Source: Eudorina sp. 2006-703-Eu-15 (lineage: Eukaryota; Chlorophyta; Chlorophyceae; Chlamydomonadales; Volvocaceae). Taken from it: DNA of 64,000 nt. The notes under the pieces were generated by a model. The model saw only the letters and a program-made list of their open reading frames with translations, had not been told where the DNA came from and made no database searches. Position 1 is the stretch's first letter; each line of letters begins with the position of its first letter. Positions 46,392-58,112 of this stretch are shown piece by piece. Made by a program: the position numbers and the translations under genes. The stretch is from positions 694,986-758,985 of the forward strand of contig BDSI01000042.1 of assembly GCA_003117195.1 (NCBI GenBank), written 5' to 3'.

Positions 46392-49300
46392 TCAGGAGCC
46401 GTTCGCCATGGCCTGCACCGTCGCCTGAACGCCCTGCAGCTGCGTCAGCAGCATCCCCGCCTGCTGCCGCACCACCTCGTACTTTTGCTGCGCGGCGCGC
46501 AGCTGCTCGCGCACCGCCGCCAGCTCGGCCGTCTTGTCGGCACTGGCCTGCAGCAGCGCAGCGTGCTGGGCGTCCCGGTGGGACAGGTCGTCCTTGGCGC
46601 GGCGCAGCTCGGACTCCAGCGCCGCCAGCCTGGGCCGCCAGGGGAGGAGGAAGCCAGGGGGTAGGCCCGGGGGTGCGGGGCCGCACCACCGGCGGGCAGC
46701 TTCACGTGACGGTAGCGTGGAGGATTGTTCAGACTTCAGAGGGTGCGGTTGGGAGGTGCTACCGTACCCCAGACACACCGCCCTGCAGTGAGCGTCCGAG
46801 TGGCCAGCTGGGCAACAGGCCCGCACCGGCTTGCAACCATCAGCTTTTAACTCCTAGCTTCGTCGCGTCAGGGGGTGCCCCCCCACACACACCCACCTGG
46901 TGTTGGCGTGCGTGAGCTGCATCTGGAGGGCGTCACGCTGCCGCGACACGTCCGCTATCTGCTCGTCCATCTGCCGCTGCAGCCGCTGCTGTGCCTCCCT
47001 CGCCTCGCTGATGTCGCGCTCCAGGCGCTGCTTCAGATCCTGCAAGCGGCCCAGCTCCTGCTGCAGCCTGGGGAAACAGTGGCGGTAGCGATGGAATTGC
47101 CAGTTGTGAATGAATGAAGGAACGTTACAGATGACCCCGAAAAGGTGTCACACTAAACATCCCAAGGTCTCTCTCTCACTTTTGGTTCTGCGCCGCGGCC
47201 TCCCGCAGGCGGTTGTTCAGCTCCGCCACATCCTGCTCCCGCTTCGACACCCGCTCGCCCAGGGCCGCCACCTCCTCGCCGTGTCTCTCCACCTCGGCCC
47301 GCAGCTCCCGGCGGGACTTGTCCGCGTCCGCCTGGTGCCGGCTGCACTGCGCCTCCAGGGACCTGGGGGTGGGCAAGGGGGAAGCGGACGCGGAGCGGCG
47401 GCGACCAGGTCGTGTCTAGTGGCAGCCACCGCGCGGCGTGCGGGATGACTTACCCCCCTCCCCCCGTCGTAACAGCGTGAAACATTCCACGCGATCCACC
47501 CTTGGCTCTGCCCGGCGATCTTCCCGAGCCCAAAGCGACCGATTCCTTAGGTAGTGCTTTTCCGTAAACCCCTGTCCCCTCCCATCCCGCCCCCATCGCC
47601 TCACTTGACCTGCTCCTGCAGCTTCCGCGCCTCGTCTGCCTGCTGCTGCAGCAGCGTGGTGCGCTCCTGCAGCAGCGTCCGCTCGCGCTCCGCGGCCTGG
47701 TGCGCCGCGGCTGCCTGCTGCTGCTGCAGGGCCGCTGCCTGCTGCCGGGCGGCCGCCAGCTCCCCATGCAGCTGCTCCAGCTGAGACTGCAGTCGGGAGC
47801 AGCGGCGGTTCCATCGCACGCGGGGTCGGGTGAGGGACCCACGGAGGGGGAGTCGTGTCCGGGTCAGTCAAATTGTAGAGTCGGACCGAAGGCAAGCAGA
47901 GGTACCATCCCTCCGTTTGCACACAGCGAGTCCTTAGCCCTTAGTGGCAAAGCAGCGAGTTCCTGGCATGATAGGCCGCCAGCCGGCCGCCGACGAAGCG
48001 GGGCATAAGGCTAAACTTGAAGCTGTTGACGTGCGGAGTTACGTGTGGCTGATGGCAGAAGAGCATGAGGGTAACGTGTACTTGATATCATGCATGTTGG
48101 GACGCGGTATGATAGGGCGCTCAGCGTTGCGATAATCCGTCGCAACCCCTCACCCCCCGGTCTCTCGCCGACCCCCCGGGCCTCACCCGCGCCTCCTCCA
48201 GCTCAGTGGTCGCGGTCCGCAGGGCCGTCTGGGTCATCTCGCACTGCCGCCGCTGCGTTGACAGCTCCTCGGTCACCCGGCGGTGTTGCTCCTGATGGGC
48301 CTGACGGTCATGTCGCGCGGGTAAGGGCCGGGTGGCGGCAGCGGGGATCGCACTAGAGGGGGCCGCAGCAGGGCGATCAGGAGGAAGTCGGGTTCAGTCG
48401 GAGAAACAGCAGCCGAACCGCGGCCGGACGCTTGAAGCGGCGACGTCAGGTGAGCACCGGGGGACGCACCGGGGCGGCTGAGCAGCTGCCCGCTCTACAA
48501 CGCTCGTTTTCTCGCCACGTGTGTCATGGTTGGCAGAAAGGGTTGCCAGGCCCCGCAATGGCTGACCCATCGCGCAGCAGGACCTCCCTCGCCCTTTCCA
48601 ACTTCATTCCCAGTCAGCAAGCTAACTCCCCGGTACAACAGGTACAAGAATGGAGGGTGGGTGATGGTCGGGGGTGGAGGTGCATGCACCCCAGGGGCCG
48701 AACTGGTAACGGTAAAATGGTACCGGCTGACTGGTAGCATCGCCCATGCCCCGACCCCACCGGCCCCACCGGCCCTCACCGTCAGGTTATGGTTGGCCTG
48801 CCGCTCCCCGTCCTGCGCCTCCTGCAGTTGCCGCCGCAGGCTCTGGTTGTCCTGGAGCAGCTGCTGCGGATGGGGGCCATGAAGGGCGCGGAGCGGGGAG
48901 AGCCAGGGCCCATGTCGGGGACGTGGACAGCGTGACGATACACACCCTGGGAGCGCCGTGGGTGGCCAGTGCCCGCCATGCGACATTTCGACCACACGGC
49001 GGGGCCCAAGTACAAGTACCAAATGATACACAAAAAGCCTGAAGAGCAGCGTCATACAGGCCCGTACGTCAGCCTTATTCCGTCAGGGAATTCACATGCA
49101 ATGCACCCAGTGGACGTGGTCATTGCCAGGCGGGTCGGTCGGCGAGCACGTGTGTCATGTCGGGGATCGGAGGCTCACCAGCACCAGCCTCCCGTCCCCT
49201 CCGCTCACCGTCAGCAACGCCTCTTGTGAGCTGCCCGCGAGGCCCATGTGGGGGGGCGAAGGAGGCCGGTGGTGGTAGCCCGCATGCGCCGACGCCGGGC

Positions 49301-52300
49301 CCGCACCCGTCGTGGCCGCCACAGCGGCCGTCGCCACGGCGGTGACTGCGGCGGCGATGGTCTCCGCCTGCGCCTGCCAGCCCATGGGGACGTGAGCGTG
49401 TCCGCTTGGCAGCGTGCCCGTCATCACTGGCGGCTGCGGTGCCGGCAGGGTACCCGGCGGCACGGCACTTGCGGCTGCAGCTGGCGGCGGCACCGCCGCC
49501 TGGCCTGCCGCCGTCAGGGTCTGGACCGGCAGGCGTCCGCGTTGCGGCGGCTGCAGTGGCGGCGGCGCCGCCGCAGGTGCTGCTGCGGCTGCAGCTGCTG
49601 CTGCCGCTACAGCCGCATCTGACGCCTGCCGCTTGGTCGCCCGGCCGTCGGTTGCCGTCTCCCCGGGCGCGCTCCCAACGGTCTGTGCGGGCGGTCGCTG
49701 GCCCTGGACCCCGGCCGTCGCAGGCCCTGCGCCCCTGAGGCCGGCCGCCGCCCCAGGCTCATGCACCGTTTTTTGTTGCTGCTGTTGCTGTTGTTGTTGC
49801 TGCTGTTGCTGTTGTTGTTGCTGCGGTTGCTGCTGCTGCTGCAAAAGGGTCGTATTGCCGCGGCCTCGACGTACGCCTAGCCAAGCGCCCTCCGGCGGCG
49901 CCGAGGGATCCACTCCAGTGCCAGCCGCCGCCGCGACCCCGCGCGCGCGTTGCCCCTGCGGAGTCCGGCGGGTTGCCTGCGCCGCCGCCTTGAGCGGGTA
50001 GACAGCGGGCGGCTGCTCAGCCGTCAGATCGATGGGGTCATCCTCGCCGCCCGCGCCCGCGCCAGTACCCATATGAGCCTGGAGCGGCGTCGTGGCCACT
50101 GCCTCGCCCCCGGGCTGCGGCGGGGCACCGGCCGCCGCGTCCACGGGCGCAATCCGCCGCTTGGAAGCCCTCGGTGCTGCTTCCACGTCCGCGTCCGCGG
50201 CTGGGTTGGAGTGCAGCGGCGTCACCGGTTTGGTGGAGCAGGTGGAGGCACCCGCAGCGCCACCGGCCGCGGCTGCAGCCGGCGCGGCAGTGGCGAAGGC
50301 GCCGGCGCCGGCGAGATGGGCCGTGCTCTCTCGGGCGCTAACCCGTGGGCTCTCGCGGCCCTGCCTTGTGTGCTGATGCGGCGAGGGCCGAGGCTGGTGT
50401 GGTGGTGACCGTCTCGGCGAGGGCTGTGGGGGCGGCAGTGGGGGCGGCGGCGCGCAGGCCGGCACACCCAGCTGCATCTGGTACACATCGCACGAGTACC
50501 TGGGCGGGGGCAGTTGGGTGTTGTGAGGGAGGTGCCCAAGGTGGGCCGGCGAGGGAGGCCCAGGAGGGCTCGAGGAGCGCTAGGAACGGTGCTGCAGGTG
50601 GTGCGGACACGGCGCACGGGGCATGGCGCTGACAGCTCTCCACAATCAATACTGGTTAAATTGCATGACCAAGTGTGTTGTACATTCTGTTAGGCCTGGG
50701 GCACAACGGGTGTTTTGGCAGCCTAGTACGGTAGCAACACCCACAACCCCATACCGGACGAAGATGCTGCTGCTGCCGCTGCTGCTACTGCACTTTCCCG
50801 TTGATGTTCCCGTATCACCGACACTGCTCGAGCCCCCTCTCCTCCCCCCGCCATGCTGGCCCCGACCCTGCCCGAACCCATCTATCCACCCTCCAGCAAG
50901 CAGCCCTCCCCTCCGCGGCTCCCTGCCCGCCCACCTGTGGGGCCCCGAGTGCGCTCCCACGTATCCGCAGATGAAGTACAGGGCGTCCCTCCCCACCAGG
51001 CTGACGGTGTGCGCGGAGCGGCCTGCGGGACACAGCCAACCATCTGAACCCAAAACGCCGGCTGGCTGTCGCGAGAGGCACGCAGGCGCCATGTGGGTAT
51101 GTGGATGGGTGGGTAAGATGGTAGAACGGAACTGGGCATCGACTGTAATTGAGCCGTTCGACATCAAGGAGTCCTGGAAGCGTGACGCCGCTCACGCGCC
51201 TCTTCAGGCAGCTCTGCTGAGCGGCGCGGCTCAGTCCCTCCCGCCACGCGAGGCGCTCCGTCACTCCTTACCCTGTGGCCTGTTCCCGGACGGGGAGCCC
51301 GGGGAGGGCGGCGGCTCGTCGCCCCGCGACCAGGTGAGCAGCCCCGTGGAGGGGCACACCAGCAACGAGTGTACGTCCGCCAGCCGGTCACTCTGGTCGC
51401 CGGCGGCGGCGCCCCCATGGATCAGCAGCCTGGGGCGGGCCGCGCCGGACCGCAGCGGCAGGGGGGAAGGTAAGGCCGGCGGCAGCAGGGCTGCTGGGGT
51501 CACGGGGCTGCCTGTAAACCCGCCGGGGGATGGCATGTGTCCATCACAAGGACCATACACAAGGCGATGAACATGCGCATGCGTACAGCCATTTGCAGGA
51601 CCGCACTGAGCGCATCTGACCAGCAGTGCAGTGCAGTGCAGGGCTGCAGGCGCAGGCAGGGCGCGCCACGTGCTGCTACGTCAGTAGGCGGGATGTTGGG
51701 TTATGGACGTGGAGGGTGGTTGCCACTTCCCTTATGTCAATCGAGACAGTGAGACCGCAAAAACGTCCCCTGCCGTCCCCTGCGCCTCCCCTCCCCTCCC
51801 CTCCCCTCCGTGCTGCACTGCACTCACCTGTTCCCGAGCGCCACTGCGCGGTGACTGGAGCGGGGCTGTGGCCAGGTGCCCGTCACCTGCGGCGCCACCC
51901 AGCGGCTGGAGACCGCGTCGAAAACCACTAGCATCTGGCTGGCGTCAACGACCCCGTTCTCCGTACGACCGCCGTACACGTAGCACCTGTGCGGAAACAG
52001 GATGACACGGGACGCGTGCAAGGTACACGGGTACCGGGCGAGGAAATCAGGAGGGGGGCAGCAATGCAGTAAACACTAGACCTGCTTGGCGGCGGGATGG
52101 CAGCGGGGCCGGCGGCTCTGGACATAGGGACGAGATGAACGGGGCCCGCGTAAGCACCGGCTGACAAACCAGCCGGGAGAATGGGAGGCGCATTGGATTG
52201 CTGGCATGGGAGCTGGTGGGCTGCGCAGCAACCCGTTTGCGGGCCAGGTCGAAGGCGCAGTAGCACACGGAGGCCACAGCGGGCCGGCGCCTTGCGCCCT

Positions 52301-53408
52301 CCCACCTGCCACCGATGGCCGTGCAGCTGTGGTAGCCGCGCGGCACAGGCGGCAACGCGCCGCCTGCGCCGAGCGCCACCTGCTCGACGGTGAGCCTGTC
52401 GGTGTCGATCACACACATGTCGTTCCTGAAGTCGCTGCCGTCGTACCCACCGAAGACCAGGATGGCGCGGGGGTTGCAGGGGTGCAGCTCCGCGGAGTGC
52501 GCGGTGCGCCGAAGCAGCGTGGGCTCGCCCCTGGTTGGAATGGGTGAGACGGGCCGGGCGGCAAGGGAGACACTCGCCAGGCTTGCCTGTCCGGTACGCG
52601 CGTTAGGCGGCAGGGGCTAGGTTGGTTTCCCGTTTCTCATGCATCTTTCACACGCTGCTGACGCGATCTGCAGAGAGGGACAGGATCTGGCTGCAGGTAA
52701 GGATCAGCCGGATGACTGCGCGCACGACTACCTGAGCTGCGGCTTGCTCCACGTGCGGGTGCGCACGTCGTACACGTGCACGTCATCGATGACGGTTTCG
52801 TTGTCGCTGCCCGCAAGGATCCAGATTTGGTGCCCGTTGACGAGGGTAGCCGTGTGGTTGGCGCGCGGGCGGAACCCGTTGGGAATGGCGCGGCTGAGGA
52901 CGGACCAGGTGTCGGCGCCGGGGTCGAAGCACAGCAAGTCGCCATAGAACGTAGAGCTGCACGGGCGCGAGGTTCGTGCGTGCGGGATGAGGATGGGAAC
53001 GGGTTGGCGGGTGGGATGGGGAGCGGTGTTGACATCTCCCAAACGGAACGCGTAGGCGCAAGAGTTGGGCAAATGAGGGCTTCAATGTAGACGCCGCCTC
53101 ATTCAAGCCTTCTGCCTCACTGCAAACTCCTGCCGACCAAACAACCGTACACCACGATACCATACCGGGCCTTGCTGCACATCCTGCACCGTCCCCGGCC
53201 CTGGACCGCTGCGAACAGCGGGTACCAGCCACGCTGTCACTCACCCCCGGCGGCCCGCAATAACGTAGATGTCACCGTCCACAACAGTTGCTGTGTGTGA
53301 CGCTCTCTCGAGCTTTATCACTTTTGGGTTGTCGTTGATCCTGACGCTGACAAGCCGCCATCGTGATGGCGGTGCATCTTCAAAGCTCATCAGGCCGGCC
53401 TGCACCAT
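46392..53408 (-). CDS. Kelch-repeat protein with polyglutamine linker and C-terminal coiled coil
   Basis: Kelch blades build a beta-propeller for protein binding, and kelch plus coiled-coil proteins often act as polarity or trafficking scaffolds. Thirteen exons join in phase on the minus strand: 53408-53245, 52956-52732, 52530-52306, 51986-51828, 51429-51272, 51022-50935, 50499-49179, 48863-48780, 48300-48187, 47786-47605, 47362-47180, 47067-46897 and 46629-46392. They give about 1,103 residues. Exons 1-6 plus the start of exon 7 encode about six blades: SHTATVVDGDIYVIAGRRG, RANHTATLVNGHQIWILAGS, ILVFGGYDGSDFRNDM, CYVYGGRTENGV, RLLIHGGAAAGDQSDRLADV and ALYFICGYVG. Exon 7 is a 440-residue disordered linker with a run of about 16 Gln. 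Exons 8-13 form a heptad-rich coiled coil (LLQDNQSLRRQLQEAQ, LQSQLEQLHGELAAARQQ, RLAALESELRRAKDDL). ATG 53408 was chosen, and one at 53390 is also possible. No BTB, acyl-CoA-binding or membrane segment is visible. Confidence 0.8.
47107..47152 (-). repeat. Dispersed short repeat in a kelch-gene intron
   Basis: On the minus strand it reads TGACACCTTTTCGGGGTCAT, then CTGTAACGTTCCTTCATTCATTCA. It contains TGTAA in the sense of the kelch gene, in the intron between exons 11 and 12. Confidence 0.65.
49772..49845. repeat. CAG/CAA repeat encoding polyglutamine
   Basis: A run of mixed CAG and CAA codons on the minus strand, interrupted by one proline codon, encodes the Gln tract of the kelch protein. 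Codon mixing suggests selection on the peptide or an old expansion. Confidence 0.9.
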
Positions 53409-53611
53409 GGCCCCGCCTTCGCCACGAACCTCACCACGTTTGGCCAATTTTCCCCACTATATGTCTCTATCGTTTGCTTCCATAACGTTGCGCTCTGTCG
53501 GTCATGGCACTGCAAGGCAGCGTGGCTTACGGTACTCCAGTTCGGGTGTTCAATTTTTTGTTCCATAATGTGTGAGAGTCATTTAGCAATTCAATCAACT
53601 TATTACTTGCT

Positions 53612-53775
53612 CAAGCTGAACAACACATTAACACCGTTCCAGGGTGTCTACTGCACAGGCGCTGTGCGTTGCGTGTCACATGCGCAGCATGCATTCCATG
53701 GCGGCATCCCTGAAACCAAAGTTACGCTAGATGCTTCCGCGGCTCCTTCACATATATTTCCAACATTTTGGACGA
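53612..53775 (+). repeat. Diverged direct repeat, left copy
   Basis: It matches 59698-59862 over about 160 bases. The best-conserved block is GCTGTGCGTTGCGTGTCACA followed by TGCGCAGCATGCATTCC. The copies differ by scattered substitutions and small indels. Confidence 0.85.
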
Positions 53776-54711
53776 GAAGGGCCTGCGGCAATCCCGCTTT
53801 TTGTTTTGTGTAGGTTTGATGAAAGGATGTGAAGAAGGGCGTAGGGGGCCGATCGCATCACTTGAATGAAAGAGAGCATGAATCCTCATGAATGCTGCAT
53901 ACATTTCGGCGAAGCAAGGTGTATCGATGTAGACGACGTCCACATGGTAGCATGTCGACTGGACGAAGGTCCAGTCGGTCCGTGGCCCGACCCCACTGAC
54001 GCATGACCCCGGCAATGCCAAGAACCACACTCTCATCCGCGCATTGCCGCAGTCCTCCTACTTTGACCGGCGCACTGCCCACCACGACCGCCGCCGCCGG
54101 TGCCACCTCCGCCCCGCCCCCAACGTCTTAGCGGCATATGCCAACATTCGTACGTGGAGGCAATGCAGGGGTTCTTCCAGGCCCCATCTGCACCTGTTTC
54201 GTTGGACCTCTCGGGCCAAGCCCGACTTTGCCTGATACCATCTGCATTTCGGACCCCCTCGGGGCATGTACACCCCAGCCATGTCCAAACCCACGCATCC
54301 CGGACCCCTCCCGGTAATTCACCTATACCTGGAAAACCCCCAACTGCATCCCATCCATGCTTTGGGGCAATGTACGTCGCAAAGGCTTACCGTACCCGGG
54401 CCCGACCCCGTCTGTAACCTTCAAAGTTCAGGAATATCCCCCATTGGCACCTAACCTGACCCCTGCCGAAGTGCTGTCTGTACCTGCTGGCATGCCCCCA
54501 GCGACCGCATCCCCACCCGGGCCTAATCCCATCTGCACCTCACCAATTCTAGGGGCAAGCGTCACCCATGCCCGAAACACCATCTGCACCTGATAAACCC
54601 CCGACAGCATCTCAATCTCAATGTGAAGGCACCAGCACAGCCCGCCCCGGGACCTCGAACCCCGCCTCACATCACCCCGATCGACAATACCAAGGACAAC
54701 ACTGACGTCGT

Positions 54712-54742
54712 TTGATCCCTTTTGGGGTCGGCATTCACAGTC
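54712..54742 (+). repeat. Dispersed short repeat, diverged copy
   Basis: TTTGATCCCTTTTGGGGTCG followed by GCATTCACA resembles the core of the copy at 17990-18068. Confidence 0.4.
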
Positions 54743-54889
54743 ACTCATCTCGTCCTTGACATCTAGGCCTCTTTCTGACCTTATTCATTCCTCATTCGCA
54801 CTGATCAATCAGTTTCATTGGACGTCCGAGTTTTGCATCTCCAATAACGGTCAGGTTCCGTAAGAGGAAGGTCTCCGCAGCCAAAAATG

Positions 54890-54929
54890 CGTGGACCCCG
54901 TGAAAGGGATCCGTCATCGGTGCCTCACA
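54890..54929 (-). repeat. Dispersed short repeat, inverted copy
   Basis: On the minus strand it reads GAGGCACCGATGACGGATCC, then CTTTCACGGGGTCCACG. With the copy at 54712 it forms a head-to-head pair about 150 bases apart. Confidence 0.5.
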
Positions 54930-56339
54930 GGGGAAACCCCCGCGAGCTGCGACACCCCACCGACAAAGCAGCGAGGCATCCTCGCACTACATCGCTGTGA
55001 AAAGCGAACGTGGACGGGAACCTGCCAGCAGAACCACCCAAACACGCAGAGACTGCCAGCGGGACAGCACTACCTATGGGGCAAGAGCGACGCACCACAG
55101 TCGCACCGGGAACGGATCAAGCAGAACATGGGGGAAGTCGCCCACACAGGTCCAGTACCCCCACCCCGGACGCGTCCTGTGCCGCTGAAGCTTGAGGTCC
55201 TGGACGCCCACGCCTGGCTCATGACGATGTGCGGCAGTCGCTGGCAGGAAGCCCCTCACCCACCAAGCACCCGACCGCCCCCAGCCGGGGCCAGGAGCAG
55301 GCCCGCCTGCGGGGCGCAAAAAAACCCACCGACCCTCACTCCTCGGGGGGCGGCCCTGCACGCTGCAGGGTCCCCCCGGCCACCCGCAACACTGGATGGA
55401 AGGAGCCCACGGAGTCCCAGCCACGCATGGGGACCCCCAACTGGGAGGGGCCGTGTCGCCCGCAACCTGTAACCGTTAAGCCTCCCTCATCTCCCGGCCC
55501 CTCACCCCCCCAGTGTTGTGACCTGAGTATGGTCAAACCCTCATTGTATTCGGAATGATTACTAATTGTGTCCTGGATGGATACTAATCGGCTGATCCAA
55601 AGTGCCTCGTGCTAGGCGCAACTAAGTAACTGACAGGTTGTCAGTTTTCACATGTGTGACAGCCGTGTATTCCAACGGTCGCGTCGATCGGCCTGTCCTA
55701 TCAAGGAAGGTTAACTGAAGTCCCGCAGGGCTACGATCAACGGTTACCGATCGTATATAATTCGGTGCGGCTGTCTAGTAATCAGAGCAGTCTAGCGCAG
55801 CTAGTCTTTCTAGTGCAGTGGTCATACCCACTCCGCCTCTCCGCGCCTTTACCTGGATACAGGCTATTTTCTCGCTAACTACCGTGAGGTCTGTGGAGCT
55901 CACAACACCCAGTACCCTACCCCACACCACACCTACCCAACCGAGCCCACCCGACAACCCTAGGCACACCACCACGCAGCACCCCACATGCAGGGGCTGC
56001 CCCGCTGCGACCGGGCACGGTGGGGAGCCATTCCCCCATATTTGGCCCGCCACCCAGTCGTTCGTATCCACATACCAGCCCCTTGTTAGTTTCCCCTGTC
56101 ATACACGCCACATGTCGTACTGTCAACCATCCCATATCCCTCTCCCTCTCGCCTGGCCCGTCCTCTTCCGTGCCGCGCTGCCGCCCCGCCATTATCGCAT
56201 ACTGTTGTCTTTCTGTTTGTTCCTGTACTATAGTCGCCCCTCTCACACCGTGCCCCCTCACTCCGTTCCTCGGCTTCCCTCTGTGCATCGCCATGACCTC
56301 GGACGTTGCTCGCGGCGCGGCTACCCCTTCTACAACCAC

Positions 56340-57690
56340 AGGTCGGTAATAATAACAATAATAGTACGCCGGCCGAAGCCTGGCGTGTATTAAGGGGGTG
56401 GGGAACTGAGGGGTGGCGTAGTCACCCCTGTATGCCCGCACCACCGGGGAAGCCTAGGTTGGTTATTATCATTTTATCCCACCCTCCATCACTCGCCGGG
56501 TCCGTATGATTGCGCCTGCGGTTTCTATCGTGTGTCGATGGATGTGCAGGCAGGTGCTGTGGGCCTGGTCGGTGGTCGCTCCGAGTCTGCAGAGGAGCGA
56601 CTTAAGTGTAGTCGGCAGGGTTCCAGTACTGCCCAGTGTGACTATTTGCGCCTCGGCGTAGTGCACTGTCCACCCCGCCTTTGTTAGTTCCTCTTTGAGT
56701 CTGGCATGCTGCGTTGTCTTCTATGTTAGTTTGTCGGCGTGCTGTAGGTCGCCAGTGTACCCCACTTCGATGATGTATACCTCGTGCTTGGTCTTGTCCA
56801 CGGGTCCCTGGTAGCGTTTGCGCTTGGTTTTATGAGAGGCGAGTGTGGGTATGAACATTATGTCAGGTCGGTGGCGTCGGACCTCCTCTTCAGTCAGATG
56901 CGGCAGCATCTATTTGGGTACCCGCGTGCTTCTGCAGAACGGTGGGATATCCTCTGCCTTGCCAGCGTCCATAACCATGAAACCGCCTCCGTAGCGGCCC
57001 CTGTTGAGGCATTCCGCAATGATGCGTGTCGCCTGGTTGTGCCGGTTTATGTACATGTTTAAACGTCGCGTGCTGGCAGCCTCCAAGTATGTGGGCTCCG
57101 GAGTCCGTTGTGGGGCCCGACGGGTTCAGACCGGGCAGTGGCCATCCCCGCCGCGACCGTACAATTTCTTCAGCTTCGCATTATACAAGAGTCCGTACCG
57201 TGCCTTCAGCACTTGGATTTTTAGCCAATGACTAGTGTGAGAGCTGTTTAACTAGGCGTTGCTGCATTTAGAGTCTAGCTTTGTCGACGCGTCGCGCCAT
57301 TTTTCAGTTAGGGTCGTGTCGATTGTAAATCCCGCGAACGTTTTCTTTTGGAGACCTTTGAGGATGCCCCTAAAGGTCATTGATATATAGTCCTGTATCC
57401 TCGGGTCGGGTTGATGAGGATGCGGCTCATGACAAACATGCACTGCCACATCGTGTTGCTGTGTGACTGTAAGCGTGCCGGATTCAGCTTGTACCTGCAT
57501 TCGGGTGAACGATTGGTATCTGTCACCCATTGTGTTCCCATCCACCTGTGTTAACATCCTGGTGGCCAATGTCCACGGCCAACCTTCAAACCGGCGGTTC
57601 CCTTTGAACGAACTGCTTGCTTGGGCTTGCAGGCCACGAGTACTGTTTCTTAGCTTTCTTTCTTGCCCACCCTGCAAGCCGCGGTATGGG
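56340..57690 (-). mobile_element. Decayed non-LTR retrotransposon, C-terminal RLE-endonuclease part
   Basis: Minus-strand fragments in different frames resemble the 3' half of a non-LTR element with a restriction-like endonuclease, as in R2, CRE or Dualen-type elements. In order there is a fragment at 57677-57252, a zinc-knuckle-like area near 57100 (GDGHCPV in one frame, DSGAHILGGC in another), INRHNQATRIIAECLNRGRY, and RRHRPDIMFIPTLASHK with VYIIEVGYTGD, which fits the RPD...E core. KEELTKAGWTVHYAEAQIV and LGSTGTLPTTL follow. Several stop codons and at least one frame change interrupt it, so it is not functional. The presumed 3' end has an A/T-rich (ATT)n-like tail at 56340-56362. The N-terminal reverse transcriptase is not recognisable here. 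Confidence 0.65.
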
Positions 57691-57708
57691 TGACCGCGGG
57701 GACCTCCT

Positions 57709-57830
57709 GGGACTGGAGGGCTGGAAGGGGTGGAGTGACTGTGGAGCGCCTGGAATGCTGGAAGGGTGGGTGCCCCCTGGAGGGCTGGAGGGCCTGGACG
57801 CCTGGAAGGCTGGAAGGGGGGGAACCCCTG
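57709..57830 (+). repeat. GGCTGGA-rich degenerate minisatellite
   Basis: Short purine-rich units such as CTGGAGGGCTGGAAGG recur imperfectly over about 120 bases. No gene lies within it. Confidence 0.7.
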
Positions 57831-58047
57831 TAGTGGGATCTTGTCGGAATGGTGCGCACAGCAGGGTCGTTGCGGGCAGTTGGCATCAGTCCTGACCTCT
57901 CACATGGCTAATACACCGGCGACAGCATATGAGTTGGCCGCTGTGCTCCAGCCAGGAACGCCAGCTCGAACACCTCGACGCATTGGATGACAACCCAACT
58001 GCCCCAACACCAACGCTGGCAGCACGCCATGCGTACGGATTCCTGAG

Positions 58048-58112
58048 TCTCTTGCAGCCACACGCAGTGAACGAACGATTTTCTCTTGCAGCCACACGCA
58101 ATGAACGAACAC
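58048..58112 (+). repeat. 34-bp tandem duplication
   Basis: The unit starting TCTCTTGCAGCCACACGCA occurs twice with a 34-base period. The copies differ by one substitution over the shared part. Confidence 0.85.

Noticed and set aside
54891..55472. 193-codon frame, considered as a gag-like or cellular gene
   Set aside because: No zinc knuckle, protease or other domain is visible, and the surrounding DNA is repeat debris.
55740..55780. TATA-like sequence considered as a promoter
   Set aside because: No downstream gene on either strand could be linked to it.
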